Positions 1 through 9,599 of a stretch of DNA of 64,000 bases are shown here, in pieces. Position 1 is the stretch's first letter, and every line of letters starts with the position of its first letter. The notes below the pieces were generated by a model. That model was not told the DNA's origin. It did not search any database and saw only the letters and a list, made by a program, of their open reading frames with translations. Source of the stretch: Ryuthela nishihirai (taxonomy: Eukaryota > Arthropoda > Arachnida > Araneae > Heptathelidae); contig JAWZYU010000020.1 in the NCBI GenBank assembly GCA_038380435.1, forward strand, positions 40,146,307 to 40,210,306. Direction: 5' to 3'. Both the position numbers and the translations under genes were made by a program.

Positions 1-639
1 AAAACATTTAATGAAATAAATGTACATTTTAGACGTTTGGGTAATGCTTATTTCAATATTAGTCAATCATGAATGAGTTTTTAAAACAAAAAAATTTTGT
101 TGAACACACTGGCTTCTATAACTCTTCAAATTCTGAATATTCCTGAAAATCGAGATTTAAACATATTTCTTTGTGATCTTTATCCTCTGTCGCATTTTTT
201 CGTTAAATGCATGTTTCATAATTACAGAGCTTCGAATTTAGATTCCATTAACATGAAAATTCCCAAATATTTTGATAGGGCGGTGTATCGTTCAGATAGT
301 TGCAGTTTAAATTCTTCAAGTTTGCTCAATGTCTGTTTTATTAACTCAGTGTCTATTTATGTATTTTAACATGTTCAATGCACTTATAATAAGCCTAGTT
401 TTGAAAAAAAAAATAACTAAAAATAAGCATGTTGTACTTTTTATATAATGATATCTATCGTGCATGTGTTCCATTGTCTTTCTTGGGCTTTCTTCGTGAG
501 CCATGAATCGAACCCCTATTTCCCATAAGCCCTTAAAAGTGTAGGTATTCGAGATGTTTTCGACAAACTTAACCCACGCGAATAATGATGAATGAATTTA
601 GTAAAAGTCTATTGATTTACTACAAATCAAAGCAGTTTC

Positions 640-706
640 CAATTTCAAGTCCCACCAGAGCCAGCGTTGAGAATTTTCTCCGCAAAACTCCCCGCTCTGC
701 CCTGGG
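640..706 (+). repeat. SINE-A fragment
   Basis: A short piece matching the B-box and post-head region of SINE-A (compare 18165-18240): a caagtccc B-box relic, then gccagcgttgagaattttct. It lies just upstream of an oppositely oriented SINE-A copy. Confidence 0.5.
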
Positions 707-754
707 TTAGAATATAAATAAATAATAATATGCCTCGGTTAGAATAGTTTAAAT

Positions 755-1101
755 GGGATAAATGGCCAAATCACAAAAGCCCCGAGGGCTCAGAGAAGGT
801 TGGGGGGAGGGGACCCACTGGACAGCTGTTAGCAGATAGATAGTAACCTTCCGAAAAGGTCATTCAGCGTATTCTTTAACTTGCACAGGGTATGGCTCTT
901 TCGCACACATGATCAGAGCTTAACGTCCCAGCATACAAACGGCGGCCTTTCCAAGCCAATCTTTCCAAGCCCCTACTGATCGAGGGCAGGACGCAGAGTT
1001 TTGCGGAGATAAATCTCAACCCTGGCCCAGTTGTACTCGAACCTAGGAACTGTATATTACAAGCCTGGCACGCTACCAACTGAGCCATCCTCTCCCCTGC
1101 C
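755..1101 (-). mobile_element. SINE-A copy (tRNA-derived SINE)
   Basis: The reverse complement of the 18120-18505 reference copy. It starts in the tail region at 755 and ends at 1101 with the tRNA-like head (gactgagcc becomes ctgagccatcc). The B box reads ctcgaacctagg on the + strand. The very end of the tail is missing. Confidence 0.8.
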
Positions 1102-1222
1102 AAACAGGACCTCGTTAGAATTGGTCTACAGTGGCCAGATGCAGCAGATGTAGCTCAGGACAGATGCGCTTAGAGAACTAAATGGTAGCCCACAGCTGCT
1201 TGAGGATGATGATGAAGATGAG
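1102..1222 (+). mobile_element. 3' end of a LINE, 5'-truncated copy
   Basis: About 120 bp matching the 3' end of the LINE at 48970-49093: both run from acagg..ct.gttagaattgg through gtggccagatgcag and end in ggatgatgatga. The shared (GAT)n tail is what is expected at the 3' terminus of such an element. It abuts the head of a minus-strand SINE-A. Confidence 0.7.
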
Positions 1223-2029
1223 CACTCATAGATCTAAGTTTGATCTCTTTATAACCTCTATTTGACCTTGAAGGACACATCGGAGGACAAGTTTACTATT
1301 TTTCCCGAGAACTACTACCAGATTACCCCTAGGTGCAATTATTCGAAATAAATTAACTTTTCAATAATTTCTTTAGTGGGGGGCCAGGTTCCCCCCTTAC
1401 CCCCACCTCATCCCCACCCGGACCCACCGATGTCAATTGTGGGGAGACTGTAGGAATGCTAAGAGACGGCTCAGGTTCGATATTGCTAATGAGATAGAGA
1501 CAGGTCATTGATATACTTAAAATTACTAAAAAACGAAAACGTGCATTTCTAATGAGTAATGAATTAGAAAAGGAAATTATATTTTTAAGGAATCAAGGAA
1601 ATATCTTGATTAAAAAAACAAAAACATACATTTTAATCAATACTCTGAATTCACAAAATCCTTTAGTTATCCACCTAAAAATGTTTGCTCAAAAAAATGA
1701 GTCAGATTCAGTATATTGATGACTTGCTTTTATGAGCCGTAATTTCTTTTGCAATGAGCAGCGGACTGGACTGATCTATCAGATTAATCTAAGACTGATC
1801 TATGCGTCAACTGCACAGTATCATAATTTCCTCATGGCCTCCTCAGTTGTCAGTCACAATATCCCACTGATGGAAACCCCGACCAGGAATTCTCCAACTC
1901 TTCAAATTCTTAATTGAATCTCTCATTTTCTTTTTTTTTGTGCCTTCGCGACCAGGTTTGGCAGGAGGAAGGGAGAGGTATAAATACTTTTCCCCCTCCC
2001 AATACTTGGCTATGACACTGACCTAGTTT
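1223..2029. other. No gene recognised
   Basis: AT-rich flank with short G/C-runs near 1378-1400. The small open frames here show no recognisable domain, and I see no repeat shared with other parts of the window. Confidence 0.4.
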
Positions 2030-2145
2030 TCGCTCTTAGTCCCACTAACCTATCTTCGCTCTCTGACCACTCCTAGTCTTCGCTCCTAGTCCCACTGACC
2101 TAGTCTTCGCTCCCTTACCACTCCTAGTCTTCGCTCTGTTTAAAA
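2030..2145. repeat. Short tandem repeat with cctagtcttcgctc motif
   Basis: The motif cctagtcttcgctc, alternating with cccactgacc or tgaccact, recurs about five times with small changes. Confidence 0.6.
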
Positions 2146-2802
2146 ACTTTTAAACTCTCCTCCTCAGAACGAACAAAAGACAGAGAGAGAGTGGGGGAAA
2201 GAAATAGATTTTAAGAGGCAGCACAGCGTTTAGAATCAACCATACGAAAAGCCAAAAAAAAATGTTACATTTCTTAAAGCTCTCTTTCAGCAACTGACGC
2301 TTATCCCTACCCCCACCGCAAAACAGAACAGGCACACCAGCCGTAAAGGTAACGGAGGTTACGTTTCCGGCTTCTTGAGCAATGAGAGCGGGTGACGTAC
2401 ATCTGATTGATGACGGTATATGAAACGCTGCTTGCTGCAACGGTCAGATCGGCAGCTGTCATTTCTGTCTTTCTCTCGCAGCACCCCCAACTCCGAATTC
2501 TTCAGTGAGAAGGAAAACTGTTAGGTCAGCTTCTGGGTGCTTGCAAGTAATCCCAATTTCCGAGAGCTGGAGAATATCTAGTGCAGAAACACATAGTACA
2601 GATTTCTTACGGACATTTAGTTCTCCGTTCCAAAATAACTAAAAAACTTTTGGAATAAAAATGGAATTTTCAATAAGCTGAACGTTTTTTGGTCTCTAAT
2701 ATTTGTCTTAATCGTTTTATCTCTGGAATATGTTCGGTTTTACCAGCCGATACATCTGTTTCCTTAGGTGTAAGTGGAAGGAAAACTCCTAATACCCTAC
2801 AT

Positions 2803-2968
2803 CAGCTGTTCCCAACCTGGGATCCGCTGTAACATCTGAGGGGATCCGCACGAAATTCACTTTTGAGGCGATTAAGCGGTTAAAATATGGAGGACCACTC
2901 CACAGGGGTCCGCAGTAGTTTTCAAATTAAAATAGGATCCTCCACTTTCTAAAGGTTGGGAACACCTG
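2803..2968. mobile_element. hAT-like MITE
   Basis: Terminal inverted repeats cagctgttcccaacct and aggttgggaacacctg (one mismatch) bound 166 bp. The flanking 8-mers ccctacat and ccttacaa look like a diverged 8-bp target duplication, as hAT elements make. There is no coding capacity. Confidence 0.6.
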
Positions 2969-3033
2969 CCTTACAACAAGATAGCAATTAAACCCTTATT
3001 ATTTTATACCATGGTAGGATTTAAACCTCTGTT

Positions 3034-3166
3034 GCATGGATGTGTGTGTCGTTTTTCTGCTGAGGTCCTGCCATCCTCTCAGATCTCCTACTGTGGCATA
3101 TAAACTGACAGGCTCCTGTCAGACCTCTGTGGCAAGCAGCTGCTTGAGGGGGTATTTATTTTATTT
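3034..3166 (+). mobile_element. SINE-B, 5'-truncated
   Basis: Matches the 3' two-thirds of SINE-B: gcatggatgtgtgtgtcgtt, then tctgctgaggtcctgcc, ending cttgagggggtatttatttt. The tRNA-like head is missing. Confidence 0.75.
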
Positions 3167-3499
3167 TATACCCTACGCCAAGACAGGAAAACTCCTATTA
3201 CCCAACACCAAGGTAAGAGGTAAAACCCTGTTATCCTATACCAAGGTTTAATCACTGTTGCCCTATGCCAAGGCACTGTTATCCTACTGCAAGTTAGAAG
3301 GTAAGTATCCCTTATACTATACCAAGGTAGGACTTAAACCTCTGTTATCCTAAGCCAAGATAGAAAATCTCCTTTTACCCAACACCAAGGAAAGAGGAAA
3401 ATCCTGTTATCCTACACCAAGGTAAAATATAAACCACTGTTTCCTTACACCAAGGCATAGGTGACCCCCTCTTACCCAACACCAAGGTCCGTGCCCACG

Positions 3500-3808
3500 G
3501 ACAGGCTAAATGACCAGGTCACAAAGACCCAAGGACTCAGAGAAGGGTGGGGGGGTCATTGTTACTAAGAAGATAGAAGCCTCCTATCAAGGCCATCCAA
3601 CGTATTCTTCAACATGCGCAGGGTTTGACGTTCTGAAAACTAAATCACAGTTTAATGTCTTATCCGATGGACGAGGCCATTACCAATCCATTGGTGTCTC
3701 CTTTCTCATGATGAAGAGTGGCAAGTGGAAGAAATCTCAACACATGGGCAATAATTAAATGAGTAATGATTCGAACTTGGAAGCCTAGCTCATAACCTAC
3801 TGATCGAA
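3500..3808 (-). mobile_element. Diverged SINE-A copy
   Basis: Landmarks of inverted SINE-A in the right order: gctaaatgaccaggtcacaa, ctcagagaagg, atcaaggccatccaacg, and finally tgattcgaacttgg (the B-box relic). An old copy. Confidence 0.65.
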
Positions 3809-3945
3809 AAAAAAATGTATAAGGGCAAAATATAAATGAATATTGAAAATGATCTATTAAAGCTAAAATTCGAAATTTTGGTGGAAGTGCGTGAGGGTCA
3901 AGAGATGAATATTGGCGACAAATATTTTCTCCTTTAACACAGAGG
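3809..3945. repeat. Unit of the 245-bp diverged repeat family
   Basis: Contains the hallmark gaaattttggtggaa followed by gtgagggtcaaga, as in the arrays at 4490-5290 and 52430-53600. Confidence 0.5.
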
Positions 3946-3958
3946 AAGGAGGGTTGGG

Positions 3959-4082
3959 TTAGGTTGTTTTACCACTGAGCGGCACTTTTTTGCACACCAT
4001 GGGCTAAATGGCCAGGTCACATGGACCCCGAAGGCTCAGAGAAGGCTGGGTGAGGGGACCCACTGGAACAGCTGTTGGGAGT
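3959..4082 (-). mobile_element. SINE-A tail fragment, left arm of an inverted pair
   Basis: The SINE-A 3' half in inverted orientation, from the tail at 3959 to aacagctgttggga. With 4398-4480 it frames the 269-bp repeat copy A as an inverted repeat with arms of about 75 bp. Confidence 0.7.
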
Positions 4083-4093
4083 GTATATAAGAA

Positions 4094-4362
4094 ATATTGT
4101 TTAATGTATGAAAACTTTAATCATTTCACCTGTTTGCCGAAAGAAGGTTAAGATCATGCAAAACCTTTTCAATACCGTGCGTATATCTCTGGAACTGTTT
4201 GGCATTTCAGTTGAGCAGCATGACAACCACGGGAGGGGAAAATTCTTATCTTACTGTTTTTATATTTCTATCGTAAATTTATTTTACAATACAAAAATAT
4301 TTGTCATTTATTTGTAACATTACCTATGTATAAATATGAAGCTAAATTGAAACAACTGTATT
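4094..4362. repeat. 269-bp duplicated sequence, copy A
   Basis: Matches 6170-6438 base for base with a single substitution (taatcatt against tgatcatt) and no indel. It holds an unrecognised 69-codon open frame, identical in both copies except for the silent change. With no TIR, no tRNA head and no clear target duplication, it could be a young non-autonomous element, a pair of short LTRs or a segmental copy. Confidence 0.8.
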
Positions 4363-4397
4363 TCTGACTCCTCGGGTATATATTCAGGTGTATTTCT

Positions 4398-4480
4398 GAC
4401 TCCTCGGGGTTCTTGTGACCTGGTCATTTATCCCATTGTGTGCAAAAAAATGCCGCTCAGAGGAAAAACAGCCCAACCCA
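4398..4480 (+). mobile_element. SINE-A tail fragment, right arm of an inverted pair
   Basis: The last ~80 bp of SINE-A: ttcttgtgacctgg, cattgtgtgcaaaaaaatgc, cgctcagagg, acagcccaaccc. It is preceded by a direct repeat of tgtatttctgactcctcggg (about 4357 and 4388). Confidence 0.65.
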
Positions 4481-4489
4481 TTTGTGTAA

Positions 4490-5290
4490 TTAGTGACAAA
4501 ATATTAGGATTCACACGCTCCCACTCTCCCGTTAGCTTCAATAGTCCCCTCTAACGGAGAAAAAATTTGGAAAATAAAAAATTTAAACGAATATTGCAAA
4601 CGATCTATTTTTGCTAGAAATTTAAATTTTTCCTGTAGAATATGATGGACAAGATGTGTACATTGCCAACAATGATTTGCTTCCTTACCCCCAGGGAGTG
4701 AGAAAAGGTTTTTTTTTTAAGAAATGAATGAAAACTTTTTCTAATGTTTTATAGGTACTAACAAATTATTACTACTTGAATTTTCATAATCATTCGAATT
4801 TCCACTCTTAGAAGGTGCTAAAGATTAAAAACAAAAAACTTCTCTACCACTCTCTGACGGTGTAAAAAGCTGGAAAATGCCAAAAATTTTTTTTACTTAC
4901 AAATAATCTGTATGTGCTGGAATTTTAAATTTTGGTGTAGAATGTAGTGGCATAGTGGTATCGGGTCGGTTCCCGATGACACTGCAGATACCGGGATCTG
5001 TGTTCGAGTCCCACGTTGGTTCTGTGTTCGTGTGAGAAACCAAGGCAAGCCTAAGACAGGTTATCTCCGCCCTTTATTTAAAAATACTTAAAAAAAAAAT
5101 AACATTATTCCTCTCTTACCCCTGATGGGAAATGCAATTATTTGTTTCAGGAGATAAATTAGAAATTCGTTTTCTGTTTTATATAGGTACCAATAAATTA
5201 TTATTTTTATTTGCATTTTCCCCAGTTATCCATTATTTCGAAATTTCACTATTAAAGGGTATAGAAAAATAAAAACTTTTCTTTTTGAAA
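4490..5290. repeat. 245-bp diverged tandem repeat array (upstream copy)
   Basis: Several decayed units share the order: gaaatttaaatttttggt, a zone around aacaatga and accccc, gagataaattagaaa, tataggtacta.taaattatta, a zone around cactcttaa.ggt, then a new unit. A tRNA-headed SINE (4942-5085) interrupts it. The same family recurs at 52430-53600. Confidence 0.55.
4942..5085 (+). mobile_element. SINE-D (tRNA-derived), single copy
   Basis: A tRNA-like head with an A-box-like tggcatagtggtatcggg and a B box gtgttcgagtccc about 55 bp later. It is followed by aaccaaggcaagcc and ends in tttatttaaaaa. It sits inside the 245-bp repeat array. Confidence 0.55.
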
Positions 5291-5469
5291 ATTAGTATCT
5301 CCCATTCGCTAAAGACAAGAGCTTAATAGGGTTGAGTATGAATCTGCTAGCTCCGGACATTTGGCTCCATCTGGCGGACTTATTTTGCAACACAGAGTAC
5401 AGGCAACATTACATGAAAATGCATTGTAGATATAGTAGGCCATTGCCGATAGTGAGTGTGCCATTAACG

Positions 5470-5994
5470 CAGTGTCTCGCAAACTGTGTGCCGCGAGAGG
5501 TTTTCAAATTGACATTTTTTCATTTCAAATTCCAAAGATTTCATTTTGACTTGACTTGTGTTATCGACGTGCTATAATAAAAATCTTTCAGGTTTTATCA
5601 ACTGGGACCTTGTAAGTATTTATCAAGCTTTTTCCAAATTTTGGTATTAATTTTTGATTATTTCAAGCCATAGAATGGACAAATATTTAAAACAAACACC
5701 GAGTTATGAATTAAAGAACGAGAGCAAATCTTCAAGTAAAACCAGGCTGATGACTTCAACAAAGCGCAAATATAATGACGATTATATAGAGTTTGCTTTT
5801 ATTCTTTTTTAGGTGTGCCGCGGAAAAAAAAATTAGATTCAGTGTCCCGTGGGAAAAAAATTTTTAGATTCAGTGTGCCGCGGAAAAAAAATTAGATTCA
5901 GTGTGCCGCGGGGAAAAAAATTTTAGATTCAGTGTGCCGCGGAAAAAAAATTAGATTCAGTGTGCCGCAGAGTAAAAAGGTTTGCGAGACACTG
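5470..5994 (+). mobile_element. hAT deletion derivative with 8-bp target duplication
   Basis: Perfect 15-bp terminal inverted repeats cagtgtctcgcaaac and gtttgcgagacactg bound 525 bp, flanked by the identical 8-mer cattaacg (5462-5469 and 5995-6002): a clean hAT insertion. Inside, an open frame starting at 5676 encodes 45 residues beginning MDKYLKQTPSYE and including TSTKRKYNDDYIEF, before a TAG. This resembles the start of ZBED5/Charlie-type hAT transposases (inference from K-R-K-Y-x-x-x-Y-x-x-F). The rest of the transposase is missing. Subterminal tgtgccgcgg repeats are amplified at the 3' end. Confidence 0.85.
5812..5973. repeat. Amplified subterminal repeats of the hAT element
   Basis: Six copies of gtgtgccgcgg, each followed by an A-run and ttagattca, at intervals of about 28-33 bp. 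Internal copies differ mostly in A-run length. The left end has only one related motif (tgtgccgcgagagg). Confidence 0.75.
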
Positions 5995-6169
5995 CATTAA
6001 CGGATTCAAAATATTTACGAAAAAAAGTATTAGACTCTCGTCGCCGATCGCGGATCAGCCATTCGATATTCGCATCTTGGTCAAGGCACTGTTACACAAA
6101 AGAAATATTAAGCAAATTTTTTGCATTAATTTAAAATTTTTACTAAGATATTAAATTTAAAAATTACTT

Positions 6170-6438
6170 ATATTGTTTAATGTATGAAAACTTTGATCAT
6201 TTCACCTGTTTGCCGAAAGAAGGTTAAGATCATGCAAAACCTTTTCAATACCGTGCGTATATCTCTGGAACTGTTTGGCATTTCAGTTGAGCAGCATGAC
6301 AACCACGGGAGGGGAAAATTCTTATCTTACTGTTTTTATATTTCTATCGTAAATTTATTTTACAATACAAAAATATTTGTCATTTATTTGTAACATTACC
6401 TATGTATAAATATGAAGCTAAATTGAAACAACTGTATT
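6170..6438. repeat. 269-bp duplicated sequence, copy B
   Basis: Partner of 4094-4362, in direct orientation 2,076 bp away. It is flanked on the left by the hAT derivative and on the right by the 76-bp satellite. Confidence 0.8.
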
Positions 6439-6486
6439 CAAGCGTGATTTGGAAATTAACAAGTCACATAGCCCTACTACCCTGGC

Positions 6487-7290
6487 ATGTTTATTTCCAA
6501 TTTATATTTCAATATAGTTGGAAATAAACACTTCACAGTATTTCTATTGTTTTGTATGAGGCTTCTTTATTTCCAATTTATATTTCAATACAGTTGGAAA
6601 TAAACTCTTCACAGTATTTCTATTGTTTTGTATGAGGCTTCTTTATTTCCAATTTATATTTCAATATAGTTGGAAATAAACACTTCACAGTATTTCTATT
6701 GTTTTGTATGAGGCTTCTTTATTTCCAATTTATATTTCAATATAGTTGGAAATAAACACTTCACAGTATTTCTATTGTTTTGTATGAGGCTTCTTTATTT
6801 CCAATTTATATTTAAATACAGTTGGAAATAAACACTTCACACTATTTCTATTGTTTTGTATGAGGCTTCTTTATTTCCAATTTATATTGAAATATAGTTG
6901 GAAATAAACACTTCACAGTATTTCTATTGTTTTGTATGTCGCTTGTTTATTTCCAATTCTGCCTTGTATATAGTTGGAAATAAAAGCTTCACAATATTTC
7001 TATATGTGGCTTGTTTACTTCCAATTCTGTCTTGAATATAGTTGGAAATAAACACTTTACAGTAATTCCATTGTGTTTGTATGTGGCTTGTTTATTTCCA
7101 ATTCTGCCTTGAATATATTGGAAATAAACACTTCACAGTATTTCTATTCAGTTTGAATGTGACTTGTTTACTTCCAATTCACACTTTAATATAGTTGGTA
7201 ATAAACAAATGACAGCATTTCTATTGTGTTTGAATGTGTCTTAGTTATTTCCAATTCACACTTTAATACAGTTGGTAATAAACAAATCAC
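6487..7290. repeat. 76-bp satellite array with an inverted repeat in every unit
   Basis: About ten tandem copies of a 76-bp unit. Each carries tttatttccaa and its reverse complement ttggaaataaa around 17-19 bp of AT-rich sequence, so each can form an 11-bp-stem hairpin. The first five units are nearly identical. From about 6930 rightward they diverge in sequence and length, and the last two have lost one palindrome base (ttggtaataaa). Confidence 0.9.
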
Positions 7291-7820
7291 AGTAGCCTTG
7301 CTACTATGCTGTTCACTTTCAATTCATATTTGAAAATGTTTTTGATCAGTAAGTGCAGAAAAAAGGTTCAGAGATTAGGGAAGAAAAATTTTATCAATTT
7401 AGTATTAGTTGTTAAAACAAAAACTTGTGAAGAAAACATTTGGCGATTTATCACCGTAATGACGACAACATTCAACGAGTTACCTTTAGTATGGAATGCT
7501 TTTAGTGAAGAAATCGTCCAGCGATTTACTTCAACTTTGAAAGAAACAAAACTGAGGAAATAATCTATCAAAGCAAACTATGCTAGATTATTTCCTTATT
7601 AAAAAATAAATTGAAAAATTAACTAATCGATGATATATGTACACATTTATGTAGTTATTTATGCATTTAAGTAACTTTTGAGTTTAGGTATAATATCTAC
7701 CACAAATCGATCATTGACAATATTCTTTAAAAGATTTGCATTTTCAAACTCTTTGCATCGTTAGAGGGCGCTATTATTGCTATTGTGCTATTGGGTGATT
7801 CAGAAAGTGCGAGTCGCAAT
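7291..7820. other. No gene recognised
   Basis: Holds an 85-codon open frame at 7306-7563 just after the satellite. I recognise no domain in it, and it lacks a splice or codon signature that would make it convincing. Confidence 0.3.
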
Positions 7821-7832
7821 ATTTCACCAATA

Positions 7833-8245
7833 AAAAAAATAAAATAAATACCTCCTCAAGCAGCTGCTTGCCACAGAGGTCTGACAGGAGCCTGCCAGTT
7901 TATATGCCACATTAGAAGGTCTGAGAGGATGGCAGGACCTCAGCAGAAAAACGATACATACATCCATGCCTTATCCGGGGCTCGAACCCAGGTCCCTTAG
8001 ATCAGTAGCCAAGCGCGCTAACCACTCGGCCATGGGACGGCTAAAAATAAATACCCCCTCAAGCAGCTGCTTGCCACAGAGGTCTGACAGGAGCCTGTCA
8101 GTTTAATAAGCCATAGTAGAAGGTCTGTGAGGATGGTGGGACCTCATCAGAAAAACAGCACACACATCCATGCCTTACCCAGGGCTCGAACCCAGGTCCC
8201 GTAGATCAGTAGCCAAGCGTGCTAACCACTCGACCACGGGACGGC
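7833..8245 (-). mobile_element. Dimeric SINE-B flanked by one target duplication
   Basis: Two SINE-B copies head-to-tail (about 7844-8040 and 8041-8245), both with tail and tRNA-like head. Only the outer ends carry the 11-bp direct repeat tttcaccaata (7822-7832 and 8246-8256). The B box appears on the + strand as ctcgaacccagg. The pair therefore either inserted as a dimer or duplicated in place. Confidence 0.85.
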
Positions 8246-8341
8246 TTTCACCAATACCAAGTAAAATTTCATCCGTCTGGGAAAGAATCTTAAATTTATC
8301 TCTAAAGACAAAAAAGTTGAATTTCTACAGAAGGATACAAG

Positions 8342-9241
8342 CGGGGGCGTAGCAAAGGACTATGGTTGGAGGGGGGAGGGGGAGGAGTTGAAGATTTTCC
8401 ATCTCGAAAATCAAATTTTACCAACTGAGAAAATGTTCTGGTTGGTATCTTCATTTTCGCTCCGTGGTGGGGAGGGAGTTTGAGGCAAATTTCACGATTC
8501 ACCTACATTTTGCCATTTGGCTTCCTATTTTGCAAACTAGCCATAATTTCACAGAAATAATCCCAATATTTACATCTCGTCTGAATTGCAGCAAGTCAGT
8601 GTGAAATTTCCCAATTTTTAAATTTTCGAATTTTCACAAAAATGCCTATATTTTGGCAAGTGGATTCGAATTTTGCCAACTACCGTAGACTTTACAACTC
8701 TCCGAGATTTTGTCAACTCACCGTAATTTTACAGAAACAAACTCAATTTTATCATGTTCCCTGCATTTGCTAAGTCCCTGCCAATATTATCAACTTTCCT
8801 TAATTCCACAAGAAAAACTCAATTTTAACAACTCCCCTGTATTTTACCAAGTAGATTCGAATTTTGAAAACTGCCCCTAAATTTTGCCGATTCGCCGAAA
8901 TTTTAAAGAAAAAAACACCAATTTTTACATCTCACCTGAATTTTGCCAAGTCACTCCCAATTTTACCAACTCCCCAAGATTTTGCCACTTTGTCCCAATT
9001 TTGCCAACTCACCTGTATTTTATTAAGTGGCTTTGAATTTTGCCAACTGCTCTAGATTTTGCCATCTCTCCATTTTCCAAACTGCCCTAGATTTGCCAAG
9101 TTGCCTCGATTTTGACAACTCCCCTTAATTTAAAAAAAAATTTCGCAACTCACTTAGATTTTGCGAAGTCGCTTCGAATTTTGTCAACTCCAAGTTACTT
9201 TGGGGGGAGCGTCCCCCCCCCCCCCCATAGCTACGCCCCTG
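8342..9241. mobile_element. Element with gggggcgtagc termini and an internal minisatellite
   Basis: The left end gggggcgtagc and right end gctacgcccctg are inverted repeats, and both continue into atgg/ccat. The ends resemble those of several arthropod MITEs of uncertain superfamily. The interior (8505-9190) is a strongly decayed tandem repeat of about 25-30 bp built on aattttgccaactc. Poly-C/poly-G tracts sit just inside each end. No clear target duplication was seen. Confidence 0.55.
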
Positions 9242-9433
9242 GATAGAAACCAAAGTGAAAAAAGAAAGTTGTTTTTTAACCCGTCTTGAAAAAAAGAGTA
9301 AATGTTTTTCCTTTGTTGTTCATCTGTCTGTCGGTCCGTAAACGCTATTTTTTTTATAAATAGACATTTAATTTGCATCTTAGAATTTCAGGACAGAGGG
9401 ACTCTTATATATATCAAATGCAAATATTTGATC
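9242..9433. other. No feature recognised
   Basis: Short stretch between the gggggcgtagc element and a SINE-B. Nothing supported; the protease upstream exon is not evident here. Confidence 0.3.
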
Positions 9434-9566
9434 ATTGTGTGTTGTTTTTCTGCTGAGGTCCTGCCATCCTCTCAGATCTTCTACTGTGGCATATAAACTG
9501 ACAGGCTCCTGTCAGACCTCTGTGGCAAGCAGCTGCTTGAGGGGGTATTTATTTATTATTTATTAT
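9434..9566 (+). mobile_element. SINE-B, 5'-truncated, next to a host splice acceptor
   Basis: SINE-B from gtgttgtttttctgctgagg to cttgagggggtatttattta. Its end is about 33 bp before the protease exon acceptor (AG at 9598-9599), so intron sequence normally holding the branch point may be SINE-derived or directly adjacent. Confidence 0.8.
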
Positions 9567-9599
9567 CAATACCGAAACTATAGTTTAGTTTTATTACAG

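Larger units (their letters stand above)
2755..3495. repeat. Degenerate minisatellite (about 30-35 bp), interrupted by a MITE and a SINE
   Basis: Repeats of the type caccaaggtaagaggtaaaa, then ccctgttaccctac, begin before 2803, resume at 2969-3033 and continue at 3167-3495. The array is split by a hAT-type MITE (2803-2968) and a truncated SINE-B (3034-3166), so it predates both insertions. Confidence 0.65.

Noticed and set aside
4108..4317. 69-codon open frame repeated identically at 6184-6393
   Set aside because: Identity is explained by the 269-bp DNA duplication. No domain or codon-level evidence of selection is visible.
6487..7290. CRISPR-like array of regularly spaced palindromic repeats
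   Set aside because: Eukaryotic context, and the whole 76-bp unit repeats with no unique spacers. It is a satellite.
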